A stretch of 64,000 bases of DNA from Sphingorhabdus rigui (lineage in GTDB: Bacteria > Pseudomonadota > Alphaproteobacteria > Sphingomonadales > Sphingomonadaceae): positions 1-64,000 of the forward strand of contig NZ_JACIEA010000004.1 in the NCBI RefSeq assembly GCF_014196595.1, given 5' to 3'. Shown here piece by piece: positions 1 through 9,400 of the stretch. The notes beneath the pieces are model-generated. The model saw nothing but the letters and a program-made list of their open reading frames with translations. It was not told where the DNA came from and searched no databases. Position numbers and translations under genes: made by a program. Position 1 is the stretch's first letter, and the number at the start of each line of letters is the position of its first letter.

Positions 1-476
1 GTTACCGCATCTGCATAGCTCTGCGCGCCACTGGTGGTTACAGCGCCGCCGTTCAAAAGCGCCGTTCCGCCGCCATTGACCGTCAACGAAGCAAGGGGCG
101 TTGTACTGCCGATTGCACCCGTAAATGTCGTCACGCCACTGCCCGTCACCGTCAACGCGCCAGCCGTCACGCCGCCGTCGATTGTCTGACCAAAGGAAAT
201 GTCCGTACCGGTGAGTGTGCTGGAGGCACCCACGGTCACGACATCTGCATAGCTCTGCGCGCCACTGGTGGTTACAGCGCTGCCGTTCAAAAGCGCCGTT
301 CCGCCGCCATTGACTGTCAGCGAAGCAAGCGCAACCGTCCCGCCCACAATGCCGCTAAAGGTGGTCACACCGCTGCCCGTTACGGTCAGCGCACGCTTCG
401 TCAATTCCGCATCGCTGTCGATCTTCTGACCGAAGGAAATATTCGTACCGATGAGAGTTGCATCGGCATTCAGGAC
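1..476 (-). repeat. Tandem 234-bp (78-codon) repeat units inside tpsA
   Basis: The block beginning ATCTGCATAGCTCTGCG at 9 recurs nearly unchanged at 243, a period of 234 bp, with matching stretches through the unit (for example CTGACCAAAGGAAAT at 186 and CTGACCGAAGGAAAT at 426, the latter offset by an extra 6 bp). The encoded unit contains TTSGAQSYAD and SFGQTIDGG. The first copy is cut by the window edge, so the array probably continues to the left. Similar but more diverged units continue to the right. Confidence 0.85.
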
Positions 477-3400
477 CAGCGAGCCGTTGTAGCCTTGCAC
501 ACCAGTGGTATCGATATCACCGCCGACGAAGACAGTGCCGCTGTTGCTCGCCGATAGAGAGCTAGCCTTAACGCTCGAGCCGAAGGTCGTAGCGCCGGTG
601 CTGACAAGGGTCAGCGCCGCGAGGCGCGTAGTTCCGCCAACCGCGCCCGTCAGCGTCACGTTGCCGCTGCCGGTGCTAATCGTTAGGTTTTTAGTGCCAT
701 TCATCGTGCCCGAGAACAGCACTGTGCCGTTGTCGGTAGTGGAGAGAGCTGTGGCGTTGCCGAGCGTCGCATTGCCGGTATATGTCTGCCCGCCGCGGGT
801 AGTGATCACGCCAGTATTGATGAGCGTGTCGCCAGTCACGGTCAGCGCCTGCAGACCCGTGATATTGTCGAGTGTATCGCTTGCGTTACCCAACACAGCA
901 TTGCCCGTGATCGTCAGGGCGAAATTGCCGCCGCCGCTGACGGTGCCGCCTGTGCTAATCTGTGTGCCTGTGAGATTGATATTCGCTCCGACGTTCAGCG
1001 CAGTGTTATACACTTGCGTTGTCGCGGTAGTGACATTTGCTAATAGCGTGGCCGAACCGGCAGGCAGGGTCAATGCGGCGTTGATTGCAAACGAGCCTAC
1101 CTGGATGGTGTCGGTAGCGCTCGCTAAACCAGTCGTGTTAATGCCGAGCGCACTGAGCGTGGCCAGCGAACCAACCTTGGTACTGAAGGTGACGTTTCCG
1201 GTTCCAGAACCAAGCGTCAGGTTGGCTGGTGTGGCGCTTCCATCGCCATCAAGCAGACCGGAAAAATTGATATTGCCGTTGGCCGAACCCATTGCAACAT
1301 TGCCAGTAACAACCACAGCTGTAGCAAAGTTGATGTTGCTGGCCGTAGTCGTAATGTCCCCAGCGATACGGCTGGATCCAGTCCCGGTCTGGCTTAAACC
1401 ACCAGCCGCAGTCACATCGCCGGCGGCAGCAGTCGTAAACGTACCGGCATTGGCCACCGCCATCGCACCGGCACTTGAAAGCGCACCATTAATCGTCAGC
1501 GCGTTGCCGGTAAACGAAAATGCTCCGCCAAGGGTGGTCGTCCCCGAGAACAGCGACGTTCCGGTGCCCGCCGATTGCGTAAAGCCTGCCGCAGCCATGT
1601 TTCCGGAGAAGGTGACATTGTTGGCCGAAGACACGACCACGCTATTCAGCGCGGCCGTCGTGCCCACGTTGCCGACAAAGCTGATGCTGCCAGTACCGGC
1701 CGTCAAGCTGAGGTTCCGCGCGGCACTATCGCTGTTCACTGTGCCGCTGAACGAGATTGAGCCGTTGCCAACACCGGTCGTAATCGTCCGGTCTGAATTT
1801 GTCAGCACGACGGGTCCGGTGAAGCTTACATCACCGCCCGAAATCGCACTCGTGCCCTGATCAACGCCAGCGTTAATGTTGCCTGCCATGCGGATGAGCG
1901 CGCCTTGAAGCGAGACATTCCCAGCCGCAGCGCCTGCTCCCTTGCTGGTCAGCGCACCCGAAGTAAGGGTGCCGCCAGCGACCAAAGAGATTGAATTGCC
2001 CGTGGCGCTGCTCGCTGTTGTATCGCCAGCAGAGGTTACGGCACCCGTCGTCAAGGCGCCCGTCGTCTGGATAGAGATCGCACCGCCTGCCTTATAGGCA
2101 CCAGACGCGTAAGTGACATCGCCCGCCGTCGAAATATCAGCTAATGAAGAATCAAGGCTGGCGAGATTGACCGCGGTCAGGCCGCCACCGCGCGTCGTAA
2201 TGTTTTCCAGGACAGTTGCTGCCCCAGTTGCCAAAAGCGTGATGTTACCACCGCTCGTCGCAAGCCCAGTCCAACCCAGACTTGCTGCCGTACCGCCATT
2301 TATGGCGAAGGCGTTTGAACTTGCAAACTTAAACTCCTCGCCAGTACCCGAAACGCGGCCTGACAAGCGGCTAATGTTATTGCCTGTATCAAGCAAAGTT
2401 ACAGCGAGCCCTGCATCAACTAGTAGGCCACCTGCATTAATGGCGTTAGTTCCAGAGCCATTGGCTTGGAGCACTTGGCCCGCCGCAGCGATCAGCTTGA
2501 CCGTCCCGTCAATGCCCGCAGCTCCCGAGCCGTCTGCCGCACCCGCACGCGCACCGATCGCGCCGGAAACTGTCAGCGAGCTGCCGGATGCCGTGAGCGT
2601 AATGTTGCCGGCATTGCCACCTTGCCCGTCGCTGCTCGCAGCGGCGCTAGCGCCTGTCGTGATGATATTGCCCACGACGAGGTTACCAGCGCTTCCAGTG
2701 CCAGTGGTGGTGAGCGTTACAACGCCGGATGTCACTACGTTGGACGCACTTCGAGTATCAATGGTCGTGCTACTAGCATCAATGCTTGGCGAGGTGATCG
2801 TAATGGCCGCACCACCCGTGGTGATGCCGGTCGGGTTTACCGACCCGATTGTGAGGGCCGTGTTGGTCGTCAGTACGACCGCCCCCGTTGCCGACGAGGC
2901 GAAGGTAGAGATTTGGTTCAGCGGGGCACTCTGCGCGTTGGCCAGGTTCAGCGTGAACCTGCCTGCGCCGGTGAGGCCAAGCTTTGAGACTATGATGGCG
3001 CCGGTCTGCGTGACGGCATCGCCAGCCGACAGGATGGCGGACGCACCCGTCTGCAAGGAGCCAACAACAAAGCCGTTTGTGTCACTAACCCGAACAGACC
3101 CGCCCGCACCGGTTGTGGTGTTTTCAGTAGCTGTGCTGCCCGCCGACGCGGTATCGGTTGCGTTACGCACCGACACATTGAGCGTGCCTATATCATTGCT
3201 ACCGTTCGTCAGGATAACGCCGGCACCGGCATTGGAAAGCGTCTTGATCGTCAGATTGGTTGCTTCGACCAAACCACTGCCCAAGACATTTGTGGCGTCG
3301 GTATCAATCACGCCACCTGACGTCAGCATCACAGTGCCTGTCGACTGGATCTGGCTGACAGACATCCCGTTGGTGTCATAATAGCTGATCGCACCGCTGC

Positions 3401-6400
3401 CGGCCGCTGTATCAGCCGCGTTGCGCGACGCGAGCTTCACATAGGCCACATTGTTCGACACGTTCGCGAGCGAAATGGCGCCGTTGTTGCGCGTCTTAAC
3501 GCTGAGGGCGTCGACGGCTATAGAGGATCCGAGTCCAACCTGTTGGACCTGACCAACCGCGCTGACCGTCAGAACGCCGGAGCTCGTCATGTTGGAAAGG
3601 TCAACCGTGCCGCCAGATGTGACGTTGATCGCACCGGTGCCAGCCTGATAATAGAAGTACTGCCCCATCACCAGACCGCCGGCCCCACTTGCTGTGACAT
3701 TGATGCTGCCAGCAGAGCCAGTCCGCAGGTTGAGGATGTCATTGAGTGAACCGGTGGAGTGCGTAACCGTCGCGCCAGAAATAGTCATGTTGCCGCTTGT
3801 GGAAAGCACGCTCTTCGACAGGATTACTTCTTTGTCGGCAGAAACAGTGACCGCACCAGAGCCGGTGGTGATCGTCTGGTTGACCTGAACCGTCCCGTTA
3901 GAGCCAGTGACAAAATTGCCGATCAGCGTGACGTTGCCCGTTGTCGTCGTCAGCAGTCCCGGCGTCGTCAGGTTGCCGTCCCTGGATTGGAAGTAAATAT
4001 TACCAGAGGTCGTGGTCAAGTTTTCCGGCGTCAGCACAAGTTGCGTGCCTGCAATCGCTGTGATTGACGTGGTGACCGCGAGCTTCCCGGTCAACGAGTT
4101 CAGGCTCAGGCCGTTGATGTCACCGATCGATGCGGCTGCGCCAGACGCCGTGAGCGTCACCTGCCCTGTAAAATCATTGAGCATGCTCGATAGGTCGATG
4201 CTGCCCGCTCCGGCTGTGATTTGCGCGGTAGTGGCATAGACTTTGGAGGCAGAAGTCTGGCTTACGCCGACGCCCTTCAGAACGAGGTCGACCCCTGCGG
4301 CGTTCAACGTGGTTGCTACCAGACGCAGTGCGCCATCGGTCGTTTCGATCTGCGAACCGGCACCGGCCGTTACATTACCTGTAAAGGTAAGGCCGGCAGC
4401 CGCACCGCCCGCGCCACCACTGTCCGTAATGGTCAGCGCGCCTGTGGTGATGAACGCACCCAGATTGTCAATGCGGGTGTTGTTGGCCGTGACACTGCCT
4501 GCGTTGCCATAAATCGTGGCCGCAGAGATAATGCCTGTGGTCGCGCTCTGCGTTACCGCGCCAGAAAGCGCGCCGCCGCTAACGCCCAACGACACACCGC
4601 CAGCGGTAGCGCTGACAATGTTGAGCGTTGCGTTGGCCGCGCTACGCACGACAATTGCAGACGCTGAATCGCTGTCCGTCGTAATCGTGCCGCCAAGCGT
4701 GATGGCATTGGTTCCGCCGCCGCCGCTGACAGTGATTGTTCCGCCCATGGAAGCAACGCCGCTGCCATCGGCATTGATGCTTGATCCGGAGGATTGGCTA
4801 ATCGTTTCCCCGGCGAGAGAGATGTCGCCGCTTGCCGTTATGTTGTTCGCGCCGATGACAAGGGTGCCCACAGCGCCCGTGCTCTTTGCGGTTGCGATGC
4901 GAATACCGCCCGAGCTCGTCTGCGCACCCGCAATGGTGAGGCCCCCCGTCGTGTCATTGATGTCGAGGTCATATTGCGTGCCCTCTACATTGGTGACGTT
5001 GGACAGGTTCAGGGTGTCTATCTTGTTCAAGTTCGCCAGCACCACCGACCCGCCGATAGCATTGGTCGCCGTCCCGATATTGAGCGATGCCGCCTGAATG
5101 ACCGAATTCTGTGCCTGAGTGACATTGCCTGTGATCGCAAAGCTGTTATCGCCGAGGATCAAGCCACCCGCCGTCGTCACATTCGGCAGCATCAGCGAGG
5201 TCGTCCCGCGCACCGTGATCGCGGTCGATGTTGTGTTGGCCGTTGCCAACGTACCAGATAGGGTGATCGCGCTAGCCGCTATGCCGTCATTACCCGTCAG
5301 CAAGATGGTGCCGCCATTGGTACCATTGCTAGGCGTGGTCCCGTTGAGGGAGCCAGTTGCACTAATGGTGCCGCCATTCTGCGTGATGCCACGACCGGAC
5401 AGGACAATGTTGCTGCCCGCCGTCGCAAGCTCACCCGCCGAAACCCCGAAACCAGCAAGGTTAAGCGCACCATTGACCGCCGTCAGCGTGATGGCGCCGT
5501 CAGACGTCTTTATGTCACCCGACAGCAGAAGGCCGGCCACATTGCGGAAGGTAAAGGTTGCAGGCGTGGCTGCGATGCCGGCCGCGACGTAAAATGGGCC
5601 AATTGAGGCGACGTTATTGTTATTGTTGAAAGTAACCGACGCACGCGCCGCTGGGGCCGTTGCAGAACCACCCGCGGAACCGCCGGCGCTTTGTCCTGAA
5701 ACAGCGCCCGTTGACGTCAGTACCGATGCGCCGGACTGGGTTATGGCCTTACTTGAATGGAACTGAATGCCGCCCGTGCCGGACGTAACATTGCCGCTCA
5801 GCGTAATGTCATATGTGCTGCTTGCAGCGACAAGGTTTACGCCTTTACCAGCGGTGATCACCACACCACCTTGCGCGCCGGAAGCAGTGATAACACCGGC
5901 CGCGTTATTGGAGAAGGCGCCCCCCGCATTCAACGTGATCGTTCCAGCCGTCGCGGTCGACGTGATCGCCCCATTGATGTTCATCGCCTGGCCAGCTTGG
6001 TTTGTCGTATTGACGTAATACAGGCCGCTGGTCAGCGAGATATTACCGGCCGAAGTCATCGCGCCTGTCAGCGTCAGCGTGCCATATGCCGTCCCAGTAA
6101 TGGTACTGCCTGCGGTGATGGCTGCACCCAGGTTCATGGTGCGATAGTTTTGCGCCGTCGTCGACTGGTTCTTGCCACTTTCCAGCGTCACAGTCCCGGC
6201 TGCAGTGACCGTGCCGAGGCCTGAGTTATCAAGATAGCCCCAGCTCTGAAGGAGGGCATTGCCTCCCGCGGAAATGGATCCCTGAATGCTAAGCGTGCGG
6301 CCAGTGTCCCCTTCCGCCGCCTGTAAAGTGATGTCTTTGGAGGCCGCGGAGGTCGTCACACTGCCGGTGTTAGCGACTGTGAGGCTCGAGTTACCCTTTA

Positions 6401-9400
6401 TGAAGACAGAACCGGTTGTTGAGGTCACAGCGCCGGAAACGGTTACGAGGCTAGAGCGACCCTGCGTGTATAACTGCAAATCACCAACGGACTTCAAATC
6501 GTTAATGACGCTGAAATTGTTGCTGGTGTTACTCAGCGTCATCGCGCCGCCAACCTCACCGGTCAACTTATAGGCATCGATATAGTTGGTCTGCGTAAGA
6601 TTTCCGCTGATCGTCTCTTTAGCCCAACCAGCAACGACGGTGGTCGCACCGCCTGCCGTATATGCAACGCCAGTTACAGTTGCAAAATATTTGCTCCCGC
6701 TTGCGCTGCCGGCATTTGTTCCGGTGACGGTTTCGGTCTGCGTGCGTCCAAGCACGTCTGTACCCGTTATTGTAAAGGTTCGGCCGCTGTCATCCCCGGT
6801 GCTAGAGATCGCAACGCGGCCTGTATTCGTTGACGCAGCAGAGCCACCGACAATCGTCAATGCACCAGGCGCAGCAGCGGCTGTGGTCTGACTGGCCGCA
6901 ACGGCACCCGATACCTCTAAAGTGCCGAATTGCAGGCCGCTATTTCCAGAAGAGGACGCGCGCGACACACCCAGCTGCACGTTGCTGGCACTCTGATAAA
7001 CAATCTGCGCACCACCGGCAGCACTCGTATCCGCCTGCATCCAACCACCAGAAGCAAGCGTGATGGCGCCGCCATTGGCTTGCAGCACGACATCGCTAAC
7101 CTGCGAGCGCGTTTCACCGCCACCGGTGTTCGTGATGCTCGAGCCAATTAGTGTAACTTTCGCACCCGTCGTCGATTGGCCATTGAGGTTCAGCGCCCCA
7201 TTGGTCCAATAAACCACCTGCTTCGAGTTATTCGACCAGGCGTTATTACTGCTAGTCAACGTCAACCCATTGGCCGCGCTGTCTTTATCAAAAACGTAAA
7301 ACGAGTTATAGGCAAGGAAATTACCAATTTCCTTTATTTCATTTCCGGCATTAGAAAGATTAAAAGCTGGAGCGATACCCGAATTATTGTTTAAAACACC
7401 TTGAATGTAGGAAACATCAATTGCAGTATTAGCGGCCTGTGTAACCGTTCCTGCAATACGGCGACTTGAATAACTTTGGTTGTCTCCAAATAGTATCCCG
7501 CCACGCGTGGCGGCTGATGTTCCGGTAACTACATTACCCAATATCAAGTTGTTAACGCCGCGGAAGTACAACGCATCCGAAGTCCGGCGTGCGACGATAT
7601 TACCTAGCAACGTAACGTCATAGACCGCCGGGTTAGTGTTTATGCCGTTAACATAGTCAAAGCCGGAGATAATCACTTGGTCTGCGGACGAAATTGTCGA
7701 GTTGGCGCCCTGTGTAAGACCTGAACCCTGCAACTCTATCGATCCGGTGGTAGACGTTATGTTGTAGTCGCCAAGGATAAGCGCGCCACCGCCTGTTTTC
7801 AGTGACACAGACGTCGCTGTTACGTTACCCGAGAGGGCCATGCCAGCGGTGCGTCCCTTTGCACCAATAGTGAGTGAACTGCCGACAGCAAAGTTACTCA
7901 ACAGGTCGATGGTGTTCGCCGTGGAGCTAATTGTGATAGCATTGGTAGATGCCGCGCTGAGCGTGACGATGTTGAAGGCACCTGCGGTGCCACTGTTGCT
8001 GGTAACTTGGGCCAAAGAATCGCCAATTGCGTCATTCACGGATAAGCCTACGGAGACATTGCCCGACGTGGTGCCTGTCGCGACGACGCTGTCGATCGTC
8101 TTGAACAAATTGGTCGTTTCAACAGTGCCCGGCAAACCCCCGGATATCGTTTCCTGAACGGTCGTACCATTCGCCAAAGTCCCGCTGACAACGAAACTGT
8201 TACCTGTTTCATCTGCCGCGCTAGTGAAAGTCAACTTCTGAGCCGTGCGCAAGCGCATGCCGGATTGCATCAACCGCAGCGCACTATTTGCCAAGGCGCC
8301 CTGGCTTGGCGCAACAACTCCAACCCCAGCCACAGCACCCACCTGGAATGTACCTCCTGAGGTGACGCTCCTGATATTGACTGTATTGGCGTCGTTGATC
8401 CAGATTGCTGGCGTGCCACCGCTGTCGGTATCCGTCGAAGTCGTGACACCGCGCATGTCTATATTATTGCCGCCGCCATAAAAGCGTATCTTGCCTGAAC
8501 CAGCATCTATGAATGAATCGTTATAGCTAGTTTGGTTAATCCCACCGAGGCCAGTTAGTGTGATCGCTCCGCCTGTGGACGAAATTGAGTTACCTCTATC
8601 TATTACTAATTGCCCGCCCGAATAGATGGTAACCGCACCTGCAGAAGTTGTTATGTCTGCAGCCCCATTTAAGGTCATCGCCGCATTCGTCGATCTTAGA
8701 AGAACCGGGGCACCCGAAAGGCTAAGTGTGACGGCTCCTCCTATTGATAATGCTCCGCCGCTCGCAGACGACGTCGCCAATTGGAGCCCGCCAGCGCCAT
8801 AGTAAAATTGGGTGCCGGCCAGATTTATCGTACCCGTGCCGCCCAGCGAGACCACGCTCTTGGCTGAAATGTTGCCTGCGAAACTCAGGTTGCTGAGGCT
8901 GGAGAGAGAAATGTCACCAAGTGCAGTCGTACTACCCGACGTGCCGCCGCCAATTGTGCTAACAACCGTGACAGCGCCACCCGTTCCGCTTACTGTGTTA
9001 AACGTGAGGTTGTTATACTCGCCCGCCGTGCTGAAGAGCGTCGAGTTCAGGTAAATCTGTCCGGTGCCGCGCGTAAATGTAACGGGTGCACGCATTTCCG
9101 TGGCAATCGTTGTGAAAACGCCGTTATTCAGCGTGAATTCGCCGTTGCCGCCGCTGGTGTCGATAACGACTGCGGTATTATCCGCCTGCGTCGTTACATT
9201 CCCGATGTTAAGCTTGGATGACGTGGCAATGCGCACGCCCGTTGTCCGGCCGCTGATATTAGTGCTGCCATCTGTCTTGAGGCTAGCAAAAATATCAGTC
9301 GTGACCGCAGAAGTCACATCCAGCGAATAGAGCGCGGCAGTCTGGCCAACCGCGCCGCCAAGGCGCACGCTACCCGCACCCGCGCGAAGCGTCAGCGCCT

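Noticed and set aside
9-476. CRISPR-like interpretation of the repeats at the left edge
   Set aside because: The 234-bp units are coding, in frame and adjacent without variable spacers.
505-3381. Long plus-strand ORFs (451 and 422 codons) opposite tpsA
   Set aside because: They are rich in Pro/Val/Ala with no domain, and mirror the Gly/Ala/Thr repeats of the minus-strand exoprotein. They are antisense shadows of a repetitive GC-rich gene.
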